Positions 1 through 8,186 of a DNA stretch of 12,427 bases are shown here, one piece after another. The notes below the pieces were generated by a model, which was given only the letters and a program-made list of their open reading frames with translations, had not been told where the DNA came from and did no database searches. The translations under genes were made by a program, and so were the position numbers. The DNA is taken from positions 1 through 12,427 of the forward strand of contig CAZWVT010000053.1 of NCBI GenBank assembly GCA_964636665.1, read 5' to 3'. Every line of letters begins with the position of its first letter. The first letter of the stretch is position 1. This DNA comes from JAAYLC01 sp964636665. GTDB taxonomy: Bacteria; Bacteroidota; Bacteroidia; Flavobacteriales; Flavobacteriaceae.

Positions 1-53
1 TTTCTGTCGGGTTGATATCTCAGCGATTCGTCCATTTTAAATGAATTGACGAT
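1..53 (-). pseudogene. In-frame continuation of the FAD-linked oxidase after the premature stop
   Basis: Directly after the TAA (54-56), the same frame reads IVNSFKMDESLRYQPDR with no further stop to the edge. This is what members of the FAD/Fe-S oxidase family carry after the NPG-Lys of the flavin domain: a Lys-Met-Asp...Leu-Arg-Tyr linker leading to the Fe-S half. The segment therefore belongs to the same gene and is not intergenic. It would be translated only if the TAA is a base error or is read through. Confidence 0.75.
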
Positions 54-1616
54 TTACCCCGGATTAAAAATATTCTGTGCATCAAATGCAGCTTTAATTC
101 GTTTTAGGAGTTCATAATTTTTTGCTCCAATCATCAAAGAAATAAATTCTGCCCTAACGATTCCGTCACCGTGTTCGCCTGAAAATGAACCTTTGTACTT
201 TTTACATAATTCAGCTACTTCGTAAGTAATATTTCTGAACAATTTTACCTCCGAAGATTTTTTCAGATTTAAAATAGGCCGCAAGTGAAGTTCCCCGGCT
301 CCGGCATGCGCATAATACACAGCTTCTTGTTTGAATTTTTTCATCAATGCCGAAAACTCTTCAATATATAAAGGCAACTCTTTTAATGCAACCGCTGTGT
401 CTTCAATACATGCTACTGCTTTTGCATCTCCAATCATATTTCCCAACAATCCCAAACCGGCTTTTCGTAAATCCAATGCCATTTCAATTTGTTTATCCCT
501 CAAAACAGGATGATGATAACTTAAGCCCGAAGAATTTATTGAACTCAATAAATCTATAATTTGTTTTTGTAAATTTTCGTCTGAATTGCTTTTCAATTCT
601 AGAAGTAAAATGGCTTGCGGCTCATCTTTAATAAAAAATCGATAGGGTTGATAGGATTTATTATGCTTTGTACAGTCCAATATTATCTTATCCATCATTT
701 CGCAGGTAAATAAGTTGTGTCTCATGACCTGATTTACATCGTTCAAACAATCGGAAATGGATTTATAATGTGTTGCAATCATCGCTGTATGCTGTGGCGG
801 AAGCGTATCCAATTGGAGGGTTATTTCGGTAATAAAAGCTAAAGTTCCCTCACTTCCACATATCAATTTGCACATATTAAAATCCTGGTCAAAATCACCA
901 AACACCGAAGTTTTTAATAATTCATCAACGGCATATCCTGTATTTCTGCGATGAATTTCAGGACTGGGAAATTCTTTTCTAATTTCGTCTTGTACTTCGG
1001 TCAAACCCAATTCATCGTATAACGTTTTATAGATTTTCCCTTCTAATGAATTTAATTTGGTTTTATTGATAAACACTTCTTTAGATAAGGATTCAAAAAT
1101 GACTTCTTCACCATTTGCAAGGATGGCTTTTAGTTTCACTACTTTATCGCGCGTCACTCCATATTGAATGGAAGTTGTTCCGCTGCTGTTATTTCCGACC
1201 ATTCCGCCGAGGGTACAACGATTGGTTGTTGAGGTATTTGGACTGAAAAAAAGATTGTAAGGTTGCAAAAAAGCATTTAATTCATCGCGAATGACTCCGG
1301 GTTGTACTTTCACGGTCTTATCCTTTGTATTTATGGAAAGTATTTCAGTAAAATATTTTGAAATATCCACTACAATTCCATCTCCGACGCATTGTCCGGC
1401 CAACGAAGTTCCGGCAGCTCGGGGAATCAGACTTATTTGATTTTCATTTGCAAAACGAATTAAGGCTTTGATACTTTCATTATTTCGGGGAATTGCTACC
1501 GCCATCGGAATTTTTAGATAAACTGAAGCGTCAGTTGCGTAGATTGATCTGTGCAACAAATTTGTATAAAATTCGCCATCAAACGATTTTGCAAAATTTT
1601 CAAAGCGGTGTTTCAT
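54..1616 (-). CDS. FAD-linked oxidase (FAD-binding/Fe-S type), cut short by an in-frame stop
   Basis: This 520-aa product is the flavin half of a two-domain FAD-binding plus iron-sulfur oxidoreductase of the GlcD/YdiJ type, which oxidises D-2-hydroxyacids; the substrate cannot be read from sequence. The FAD_binding_4 domain spans about residues 35-175, with PRAAGTSLAGQ at 65-75 and GGMVGNNSSG at 137-146. GSEG follows at 254-257. The FAD-oxidase C-terminal domain spans about 265-520, with HAGAGELHLRP at 437-447 and GEHGDG at 480-485. Relatives are usually about 970-1000 aa and continue after NPG with Lys-Ile-Val and then a 4Fe-4S/CCG half. Here NPG is followed by TAA where AAA (Lys) is expected, and the reading frame stays family-like up to the window edge. 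The ATG at 1614-1616 fits the usual N-terminus. Without its Fe-S half the enzyme probably cannot pass electrons on. It is either a recent nonsense mutant or a base error. The promoter must lie near or inside the N gap. Confidence 0.9.
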   Translation of the reverse strand: MKHRFENFAKSFDGEFYTNLLHRSIYATDASVYLKIPMAVAIPRNNESIKALIRFANENQISLIPRAAGTSLAGQCVGDGIVVDISKYFTEILSINTKDKTVKVQPGVIRDELNAFLQPYNLFFSPNTSTTNRCTLGGMVGNNSSGTTSIQYGVTRDKVVKLKAILANGEEVIFESLSKEVFINKTKLNSLEGKIYKTLYDELGLTEVQDEIRKEFPSPEIHRRNTGYAVDELLKTSVFGDFDQDFNMCKLICGSEGTLAFITEITLQLDTLPPQHTAMIATHYKSISDCLNDVNQVMRHNLFTCEMMDKIILDCTKHNKSYQPYRFFIKDEPQAILLLELKSNSDENLQKQIIDLLSSINSSGLSYHHPVLRDKQIEMALDLRKAGLGLLGNMIGDAKAVACIEDTAVALKELPLYIEEFSALMKKFKQEAVYYAHAGAGELHLRPILNLKKSSEVKLFRNITYEVAELCKKYKGSFSGEHGDGIVRAEFISLMIGAKNYELLKRIKAAFDAQNIFNPG

Positions 1617-1654
1617 AGCGTAAAAATACTCAAGTTAACAATCATTTGTATAAA

Positions 1655-1754
1655 NNNNNNNNNNNNNNNNNNNNNNNNNNNNNNNNNNNNNNNNNNNNNN
1701 NNNNNNNNNNNNNNNNNNNNNNNNNNNNNNNNNNNNNNNNNNNNNNNNNNNNNN
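1655..1754. other. Assembly gap of exactly 100 N
   Basis: One hundred consecutive N are the conventional placeholder for a scaffold join of unknown size. The true distance, and the reading frame across it, are unknown. The gap hides the 5' part and promoter of the downstream barrel gene and perhaps the promoter of the divergent oxidase gene. The left flank (1617-1654) is short AT-rich DNA in which I see no gene. Confidence 0.97.
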
Positions 1755-2071
1755 CTTGGCACAGCCGTCGTTATCATGACGCTATCAAATTAACCGGAAT
1801 CTATCAATGGGTTTGGAATATAGACGGTGGTTTTAACTGGTATGCAGGACCCGGAGCGGGATTGGGAAATGTGAGTTATAATTACGACCACCATCATCAC
1901 GATTATGGGAGAGATTCAGATTTTTTCGCATTTATTTCGGGAACTGTTGGAATAGAATACAATTTTAATATCCCATTAATGATTTCATTGGATGCACGCC
2001 CTCAATTCAACTTAGGGTATAATAACAACCTTGGATTTGACGTTGGTTTAGGGATTCGATACCAGTTTTAA
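1755..2071 (+). CDS. Outer-membrane beta-barrel protein, 3' part only (start lost in the gap)
   Basis: About 105 residues survive, from the first complete codon at 1757 to the TAA at 2069-2071. They show alternating aromatic/Gly beta-strands (GFNWYAGPGAGLG, GTVGIEYNF, LGFDVGLGIRYQF) and end in Tyr-Gln-Phe, the C-terminal aromatic signature used by the BAM complex to insert barrels into the outer membrane. It resembles the small eight-stranded barrels (roughly 170-200 aa) common in Flavobacteriia; their function is mostly unknown. Between two strands lies an acidic/His-rich stretch, Asp-His-His-His-His-Asp-Tyr, followed by Arg-Asp-Ser-Asp, probably an exposed loop. The true start and signal peptide lie in or beyond the N run, so any start placed left of the gap is not trustworthy. 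Hairpins follow the stop codon. Confidence 0.75.
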
Positions 2072-2124
2072 TTGATAAAAACGATACCGCTTAAAAAGTT
2101 TGGTATCTATTTAACCCAAAAAAG

Positions 2125-2158
2125 AAAAGCTTGAAAAGAAATATTTTCAAGCTTTTTT
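2125..2158 (+). terminator. Rho-independent-type terminator after the barrel gene
   Basis: A perfect 13-bp inverted repeat (AAAAGCTTGAAAA at 2125-2137 with TTTTCAAGCTTTT at 2144-2156) has a 6-nt loop and ends in a T run. A smaller hairpin (GATACC 2083-2088 with GGTATC 2102-2107) sits just upstream, directly after the barrel gene's stop. The right arm ends in T on this strand, and the gene ends 53 nt before it, so it most likely terminates the barrel transcript. The symmetric AT-rich stem could also act on transcripts from the other side. Confidence 0.8.
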
Positions 2159-2228
2159 ATACCTCATCCCCTCCTTTTTTAAAAATTTACTTTTTAAAAT
2201 TGAAGCCCTTACATTCAAAAGCTTTTTA

Positions 2229-2236
2229 TATCTTCG
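2229..2236 (+). promoter_or_regulatory. Possible -7 element of the mechanosensitive channel gene
   Basis: TATCTTCG matches the Bacteroidota -7 consensus TAnnTTTG except at one position and lies 29 nt before the ATG at 2266. The nearest upstream TTG (2200-2202) is 26 nt away, longer than the usual spacing of about 19-21, so there is no convincing -33 box. The site is in the right place, between the terminator and the gene. Confidence 0.3.
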
Positions 2237-2265
2237 ATTTATCAGAATTTAAATCTTCCGGAGTT

Positions 2266-4092
2266 ATGCCATTATTAATTTCAAGTTTTTTCAGCAGTCG
2301 TAAAATTGTTTCTTTCCTGCTTTGTGTTTTTCTATTAGCTACAGCAAATACTTTTTCCCAAGATGACAGTCTTTCAATTAGAAATGATTCTATACATATT
2401 GCATTACTTGAGAGTTACAATTCCAGACTTCAAGAAATAGAAAGACAACGTCTTTTGGATTCTATTAAAAAAGAAGAATTGTCCCGTGAAATAAAAGCGC
2501 TTAAAACCACAGATAATTTAAAAAAGGAGGAACTTCAGGCGCAACTTTCTGCCATTGCCGAAGAAGAGAGCAAACGACGTCTATCCAAAAAAGCTCAAAT
2601 AGATTCACTAAAAAAAACGACTACAGGATTTCCGGTTCGTGGATTTTTTGGAGATACTCTCTTTCACTTGTATTCTAAACTGGGGGCCTTTTCTCCAAAA
2701 GAACGCGCCGATGGAATTTCAGACAGAATTGAGCGCTTAGGCGATATCTCAAGGTTTAGTCTGGACACCCTCAAAGTAGTTTCTACCGTAAATTCCGAAG
2801 ATATTGTCTACGGCGAAATGATAATCATGAGTATTACGGAAGTTGACGGTTTGTGGCATGATACGTCTGCCGAAGATTTGGCAAATCGTTATCGTGATAT
2901 TATCGCCCAAGAAGTTGATGCCTACAAACAAGAAACCGGGTTTTTAAACATTATTTTGAAAGTAGGTCTGGCAATTTTAATATTAGCCTTTATTGTTTAC
3001 CTGATTAAATACATATCAAAATTTTTCAGATGGACTGCCCTTAAAATAGTTTTTCAGAAAGGGAAAAGAATCAAAGGAGTAACCATTAAAAATTACACGC
3101 TTTTCGATGCTGACAGACAAATCAATGTGCTTTTATTTTTAAATAAGGTTATAAAGTGGTTTAGCATTCTTCTTGCTGTTTACATAGCACTCCCTATTCT
3201 TTTTGGAATCTTCCCTTGGACAGAACATTTTGCATCCACTTTAATCGGTTATATCACCACGCCTCTTAAGCGGATATTTCTATCTTTCTGGAATTATCTG
3301 CCCGATCTTATTACCATTATTGTCATCGTTATCGTATTCCGTTATATTTTACGAGGCGTCAAATATTTAAGAGATGAAATTTCACAAGGAAATTTAATTA
3401 TCAACGGATTTTATCAGGATTGGGCAGCACCGACCTATCAAATAGTCCGCGTGTTGTTAATCGCTTTTATGCTGGTGGTTATTTGGCCTTATTTACCGGG
3501 AAGTGATTCTCCTATTTTTAAAGGAGTTTCCGTTTTTCTTGGATTTTTGTTCACCTTTGGGTCGGCTGGTTCTTTGTCAAATGTCATTGCCGGACTTGTT
3601 TTAACCTATATGCGTCTTTTTACTATCGGAGACAATGTGAAAATCGGAGAAATTTCAGGAGATGTGATTGAAAAATCCCTTTTGGTAACCCGGATTCGTA
3701 CTTCGCAAAATGAAATTATCTCCATTCCTAATTCAACCGTTATGAACAGTCACACCGTAAATTACAGCATCGATGCGCCGGCAAACGGACTGATTATTCA
3801 CACGACGGTTTCCATAAATTACAACATTCCGTGGAACACGGTACACGAAGGACTTATAGAAGCGGCACAAAGAACCGAACTGATTTTAAAACATCCTGCT
3901 CCATACGTTCTTCAAACATCGCTCAAAGAATTTTATGTAACTTATCAATTAAATGCGTATGTCAAAGAAGCTAATAGACAGGGAGTAATCTACTCAAATT
4001 TACATGAAAACATCCAAGATGTTTTTAGAGAACGCAATATTGAAATTAAAATTCCTTATTATCACATTCCCAAAGATGGAGCGGAAAAATAA
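2266..4092 (+). CDS. MscS-family mechanosensitive ion channel with long periplasmic N-terminal region
   Basis: This 608-aa inner-membrane channel probably opens under membrane tension to release solutes in hypo-osmotic shock. I chose the ATG at 2266-2268: it gives a signal-peptide-like N-terminus (Arg-Lys, hydrophobic 14-27, Ala/Ser-Gln near 32). The frame is open back to 2131, but that upstream part overlaps the terminator hairpin of the previous gene. Residues about 45-118 are Glu/Lys/Leu-rich and likely coiled coil. Transmembrane segments lie near 227-249, 294-317, 343-363 and 391-408, with the pore-lining helix about 420-447 (FGSAGSLSNVIAGLVL). The MscS beta domain follows, with FTIGDNVKIGEISGDV at 452-467 and IPNSTVMN at 487-494. 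A C-terminal alpha/beta domain runs to 608. The gene is convergent with bshA, with only 3 nt between the stops. I see no operon partner on this strand. Confidence 0.9.
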   Translation: MPLLISSFFSSRKIVSFLLCVFLLATANTFSQDDSLSIRNDSIHIALLESYNSRLQEIERQRLLDSIKKEELSREIKALKTTDNLKKEELQAQLSAIAEEESKRRLSKKAQIDSLKKTTTGFPVRGFFGDTLFHLYSKLGAFSPKERADGISDRIERLGDISRFSLDTLKVVSTVNSEDIVYGEMIIMSITEVDGLWHDTSAEDLANRYRDIIAQEVDAYKQETGFLNIILKVGLAILILAFIVYLIKYISKFFRWTALKIVFQKGKRIKGVTIKNYTLFDADRQINVLLFLNKVIKWFSILLAVYIALPILFGIFPWTEHFASTLIGYITTPLKRIFLSFWNYLPDLITIIVIVIVFRYILRGVKYLRDEISQGNLIINGFYQDWAAPTYQIVRVLLIAFMLVVIWPYLPGSDSPIFKGVSVFLGFLFTFGSAGSLSNVIAGLVLTYMRLFTIGDNVKIGEISGDVIEKSLLVTRIRTSQNEIISIPNSTVMNSHTVNYSIDAPANGLIIHTTVSINYNIPWNTVHEGLIEAAQRTELILKHPAPYVLQTSLKEFYVTYQLNAYVKEANRQGVIYSNLHENIQDVFRERNIEIKIPYYHIPKDGAEK

Positions 4093-4095
4093 TTC

Positions 4096-5229
4096 TTATT
4101 TTGAAACTTCTGCTAAAGCTCTTTCATAAAGTGCCACGTATTTAGGTACGATTTTATGTGTATCGAATTTTTGAGCTACTTCGACGGCACGTTTTTTATA
4201 AGCATTTAAAGTCTCATCGAAGGCGAGGATTTTTAAAGCATTGGTTGCCATGTTTTCAACATCACCTACCGGACTTAAAAATCCGCTTTCTCCGTCGATA
4301 TTTACTTCGGGTAAACCACCTGCATCGCTGGATATTACCGGAACTCCACTCGCCATTGCTTCCAACGCTGCAAGTCCGAAACTTTCTTTTTGTGAAGGCA
4401 GCATAAACAAATCAGAGAAACACAATATTTTATCTACTTCATTACTATTTCCTAAAAAGATAACTTTATCATTCAAATTAAGTTTGGAAACCAAATTTTC
4501 ACATGATTCCCTATCGGGTCCATCACCGACAATTATCAGTTTTGCTGCCAGCTTTTTTTGAATACGGTCAAAAATCTCAATTACATCCGGAACACGTTTA
4601 ACAGGACGCAAATTACTGACGTGAGTGATTATTCTTTCGTTTTCTTTTGCCATTAAATCTCTTTGGCATTCGGAAACGGGACTCACTTTCTTGGGAATGT
4701 CTATAAAATTTGGAACAACATGAATCTCTTTTTGAATGTCAAAAAGATTCAAAGTGTCATCTTTAAGGCTTTGCGAAACGGAAGTCACAAGGTCACTGTT
4801 ATTGATACTAAACGTAACAGCAGGTTTGTAAAAAGGATGATTCCCGACCAAAGTAATATCCGTACCGTGTAAAGTAGTTACCATTGGAATCCGGATTCCC
4901 TCCGCAGACAGCATCTGTTTTGCCATATAACCTGCATAAGCATGAGGAATTGCATAATGCACGTGGAGTAATTCAATTCCGTGGAGTTTTACCATGTCCA
5001 CCAGTTTCGATGACAAGGCCAATTCGTACGGCTGAAAATGAAACAAAGGATATTCCGGAACATCAACCTGGTGAAAATGAATGTTTTTAGAAAGCAATTC
5101 CAAACGAACCGGTTGTCTGTATGTAATAAAATGAACTTCATGACCTTTTTCAGCCAATGCCAGACCAAGTTCGGTTGCTACTACTCCGCTCCCACCGAAG
5201 GTAGGATAACACACAATGGCTATTTTCAT
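4096..5229 (-). CDS. bshA: BshA, N-acetyl-alpha-D-glucosaminyl L-malate synthase (bacillithiol biosynthesis, step 1)
   Basis: This cytoplasmic retaining GT4 glycosyltransferase transfers GlcNAc from UDP-GlcNAc to L-malate, making GlcNAc-Mal, the first intermediate of bacillithiol. Its 377 aa match the family length (about 375-385). The N-terminal Rossmann domain has YPTFGGSGVVATELG at 8-22, the glycine-rich loop near the nucleotide-sugar and malate sites. HVHYAIPHA (89-97) and TTLHGTD (118-124) are typical BshA blocks. The C-terminal domain has VGDGPDRE at 234-241 and the EX7E motif of retaining GT4 enzymes, E282 and E290 in KESFGLAALEA, then SGVPVISSDAGGLPE at 294-308. It is the last gene of the minus-strand run, 26 nt after the GH3 fusion gene. 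BshB and BshC are not in the window. Distinction from other GT4 enzymes rests on the N-terminal blocks and is strong. Confidence 0.93.
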   Translation of the reverse strand: MKIAIVCYPTFGGSGVVATELGLALAEKGHEVHFITYRQPVRLELLSKNIHFHQVDVPEYPLFHFQPYELALSSKLVDMVKLHGIELLHVHYAIPHAYAGYMAKQMLSAEGIRIPMVTTLHGTDITLVGNHPFYKPAVTFSINNSDLVTSVSQSLKDDTLNLFDIQKEIHVVPNFIDIPKKVSPVSECQRDLMAKENERIITHVSNLRPVKRVPDVIEIFDRIQKKLAAKLIIVGDGPDRESCENLVSKLNLNDKVIFLGNSNEVDKILCFSDLFMLPSQKESFGLAALEAMASGVPVISSDAGGLPEVNIDGESGFLSPVGDVENMATNALKILAFDETLNAYKKRAVEVAQKFDTHKIVPKYVALYERALAEVSK

Positions 5230-5255
5230 TTGCTGTAACTTATTAATTTCATAAC

Positions 5256-8171
5256 TTAATAAATAATTGCTTCATAAATTACCTCTTGAATTTTGCTTCT
5301 TGTATCGCTCTGAATCAACTTTCTGTTTTCAGCATCGGGAAAGGTACGGTTGGTTAAAAAGACGTAAATAATCTCAAAATCGGGATCTGCCCACGCAAAA
5401 GTTCCTGTAAATCCGCCATGACCGAAGCTTGTCATTGAGACACAACCACAAGTAGGTCCCACATTTCCTAATTGAGGTTTGTCAAATCCGACTCCCCTGC
5501 GGATTTTTTTTGAACAATAATAACAGGTATTGTATGTTTCAAAAACTTCCGGATTAAAATAACGTTCTCCGCCGTAAAAACCTTTCCATAAAAACAATTG
5601 CATCAATTTTGCCACATCGTTTGCATTTGAAAACAATCCGGCGTGACCTCCTACTCCTCCCAACATCGCTGCTCCTTGGTCATGGACATATCCTTGCACT
5701 CGTTGACCTCTGAAAACATTGTCTTCTTCGGTGGGAGGAATGTTGTTTTTATCGAATTTATTCAAAGGTAAATAGGTCATATAATTTGCGCCGAGCGGTT
5801 TGTAAAATTTTTCCTGAACAATATTCTCCATCGGCATTTTATAAGCCTTTTCAAAAAATGGTTTTAAAATATAATAAGGCAAGTCGCTGTATTTATATTC
5901 TAATCGAGGTAATAATGTACTTTCTTTAATTATTTTGTAAATCGTATCTGAATAGTCACTGCGTAAATATAAGTTTTCAGCTATCGGAATGTTAAATTCT
6001 TTTGTTGGAACGGTTGAATAATACGCTGAAGAAGCTCCTTTTTTCTTATCGATTAATGTTTCTCTGAAAAATGGTATCCACGGTCTTAATCGCGCATAAT
6101 GAGAAAGCATATCTTTGACCGTTATATTGGCTTTATCAGTTCCTTTGTATTCGGGCAAAAGTTCAGATAATTTTGAATCAAGGCTGATTTTATTACGAGA
6201 AGACAAATCCAGCATGAGTGGCATCGAAGCTAAAATTTTGGTCAGTGATGCCAAATCGTACATTGTGGTATCTTCAACTTTAATTGCCTGAGAATAATCG
6301 TGATAACCAAAGTTTTTCTGATAAATAACTTTTCCTTTTCGTGCTACAAGAACTTGAGCGCCGGGAAACATTTTTTCATCAAGACCTTTGTTTACAAGGG
6401 AATCTATCTTATTTAAGATGTATGAATTCATCCCTACACTTTCTGCACTTCCGTATTGAATGCGATATAGCGGTTCTGTTGTCAATGAAGTGTTTACCGG
6501 AAAATCTTCTCCTAAAGAAACAGGAAGTACGCCTTTTGCTTCTCGTGCACCAAAAATAAGTTGGGCTGTTACTTTTTGAGAAATCTCACTGTTTTGATAA
6601 GCTACAATAATGCTTTCAAAATTGGCTGTGGTTTTCATATCCAAAATTGCATAAGGACGTGCAAAGACATTGAGAATAACAGTATTGGTTCGTGCAATTT
6701 CATACAGCCAAACCAATTCAGTTTCGGTAAATTGATATTTTTCCCAAGGATTGCGATTGGGTTTGTGAAATCCAATAATCACGCAATTAAAGGCTTTGAG
6801 TTTTTCAATGTATTCATTTAAAGAACTTGCAGTAACCTGAGTAACTTCAGCATATTTGTTCAATTCATTAAAAAATACATCTCCGGAAGCATCTCCCATT
6901 GAAACATAGGCTATTTTTTTGTTTTCTAATTCTCTAATCGGTACAACTTCCCGTTTGTTCTTTATGACAGTAACGGCATGATCCATTACTTCTTCGTATA
7001 AAGCGTCATCATGAACTGTGCTTAATTCTTCTACTAAAAAACGGGTATTGATGGGTTTGTAATTGTTCAGCCCAACTTTGTATTTGGCATACAGCACTTT
7101 TTTAACTGAATATTCCAATCGTTCTTCTGTAATTTCATTTTTATGATAAGCATTAACCAAAAAATCCATGGCTTTTGGCATATCTTCCGGAATCAGAAAA
7201 ATGTCGTTGCCTGCCAAAAATGCTGCCATTTCAACTTCCCCCGGGTTTTTAAATTCAGAAACGCCTTTCATATTAAGAGCATCTGTTATGATAAGTCCCT
7301 CAAATCCCATTTTGTTTTTTAGTAAATCTGTTACAATATTTTTAGACAAGGTTGAAGGGACGCCGTCTGCTTGATAGGCAGGAACATTTAAATGAGCCAC
7401 CATAACACTTCCGATTCCACTATCAATCAGGGGTTGATAAGGATATAATTCTAAAGTATCCAAGCGTTTTTTAGAAAAATCAATAGTCGGTAAGGTTTTG
7501 TGGCTGTCTTTGTCTGTATCGCCATGGCCGGGAAAATGTTTTGCGCTTCCCAATACGCCTACACTTTGCATCCCTTTCATAAAGGCCAATGCTTTTTCGG
7601 TTACGTTGTATTTATCTTCACCAAACGAACGATTTCCGATAATTGGATTTTTAGGATTGACATTGATATCGGCAACCGGAGCAAAGTTAAAATGGACTCC
7701 CATTCTTTTGGAATGTTCACCAATGCGTTTTCCAACTTCTTCAACTAATCTACTTTCAGTAACGGCTCCGAGCGTCATATTCCACGGGTATGCATAGGTG
7801 GAATCCAATCGCATAGCCAAGCCCCATTCGGCATCCATACCAATTAAAATGGGAATTTTTGCTAATTCTTGAAACTCGTTGGTAAGATTCGCTTGACGAA
7901 TAGGACCTCCTTTAGAAAAAATAATGCCTCCTAAATGATAGTCGGTAATTAGATTTTTTATTTTATCGATTTTGGCTTGAGGATCACTTGAAAAAAGGTC
8001 AACCATAAACAATTGTCCAAATTTTTCTTCAACGGAAAGCTGCGAATAAATACTGTCTACCCATTGTTTCTGATTTTCATAATCGTCTGCCGCAATTAAA
8101 GGGTTCTGATGTTGTGAAAATCCTATAAAAGTGAATAAAACGGAAAAAAGACTAAAAACCCATTTTTTCAT
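5256..8171 (-). CDS. Secreted GH3 beta-N-acetylglucosaminidase (NagZ-like) fused to a beta-lactamase-type serine hydrolase
   Basis: This 971-aa protein has a signal peptide (residues 1 to about 19, ending Gly-Phe-Ser before Gln; no lipobox) and probably acts in the periplasm. The GH3 barrel (about 35-365) carries the NagZ signature KHFPGHG at 211-217 followed by D222 and H224, the Asp-His pair that supplies the general acid/base in NagZ enzymes, and nucleophile D297 in IITDALNM. A second GH3-type domain covers about 395-555. The C-terminal part (about 580-968) is a class C beta-lactamase/esterase fold with SLTK at 642-645 (Ser nucleophile and Lys), YSD at 761-763 (Tyr base) and HGG at 918-920 followed by FTGT in place of KTG. 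By family it should cleave GlcNAc from muropeptides; the substrate of the serine hydrolase is unknown. Four Cys (883, 886, 908, 910) lie between its second and third motifs. It starts 15 nt after the upstream gene, so it is probably cotranscribed. Confidence 0.92.
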   Translation of the reverse strand: MKKWVFSLFSVLFTFIGFSQHQNPLIAADDYENQKQWVDSIYSQLSVEEKFGQLFMVDLFSSDPQAKIDKIKNLITDYHLGGIIFSKGGPIRQANLTNEFQELAKIPILIGMDAEWGLAMRLDSTYAYPWNMTLGAVTESRLVEEVGKRIGEHSKRMGVHFNFAPVADINVNPKNPIIGNRSFGEDKYNVTEKALAFMKGMQSVGVLGSAKHFPGHGDTDKDSHKTLPTIDFSKKRLDTLELYPYQPLIDSGIGSVMVAHLNVPAYQADGVPSTLSKNIVTDLLKNKMGFEGLIITDALNMKGVSEFKNPGEVEMAAFLAGNDIFLIPEDMPKAMDFLVNAYHKNEITEERLEYSVKKVLYAKYKVGLNNYKPINTRFLVEELSTVHDDALYEEVMDHAVTVIKNKREVVPIRELENKKIAYVSMGDASGDVFFNELNKYAEVTQVTASSLNEYIEKLKAFNCVIIGFHKPNRNPWEKYQFTETELVWLYEIARTNTVILNVFARPYAILDMKTTANFESIIVAYQNSEISQKVTAQLIFGAREAKGVLPVSLGEDFPVNTSLTTEPLYRIQYGSAESVGMNSYILNKIDSLVNKGLDEKMFPGAQVLVARKGKVIYQKNFGYHDYSQAIKVEDTTMYDLASLTKILASMPLMLDLSSRNKISLDSKLSELLPEYKGTDKANITVKDMLSHYARLRPWIPFFRETLIDKKKGASSAYYSTVPTKEFNIPIAENLYLRSDYSDTIYKIIKESTLLPRLEYKYSDLPYYILKPFFEKAYKMPMENIVQEKFYKPLGANYMTYLPLNKFDKNNIPPTEEDNVFRGQRVQGYVHDQGAAMLGGVGGHAGLFSNANDVAKLMQLFLWKGFYGGERYFNPEVFETYNTCYYCSKKIRRGVGFDKPQLGNVGPTCGCVSMTSFGHGGFTGTFAWADPDFEIIYVFLTNRTFPDAENRKLIQSDTRSKIQEVIYEAIIY

Positions 8172-8186
8172 TTAATTATTTGTTTT

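Noticed and set aside
54..56. Recoding of the oxidase TAA as a sense codon
   Set aside because: TAA is the normal stop of several other genes here (channel, bshA, MCE, GH3 fusion), so reassignment does not fit.
1621..1628. TATTTTTA on the minus strand as a -7 box for the oxidase gene
   Set aside because: It lies only 4 nt before the ATG, has a mismatch at the key G, and no -33 box at usual spacing.
1646..1756. Apparent start (TTG at 1646) of the barrel gene left of the N run
   Set aside because: The frame runs through 100 placeholder N of unknown true length, so the join is meaningless.
2131..2265. N-terminal extension of the mechanosensitive channel frame starting with TTG at 2131
   Set aside because: It overlaps the 13-bp terminator hairpin, uses a non-ATG start, and would bury the signal peptide that begins neatly at the ATG at 2266.
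7498..7797. Open frames on the plus strand inside the GH3 fusion gene, including this 99-codon one
   Set aside because: They lie antisense to a strongly supported domain, have no recognisable protein features, and look like codon-composition shadows.
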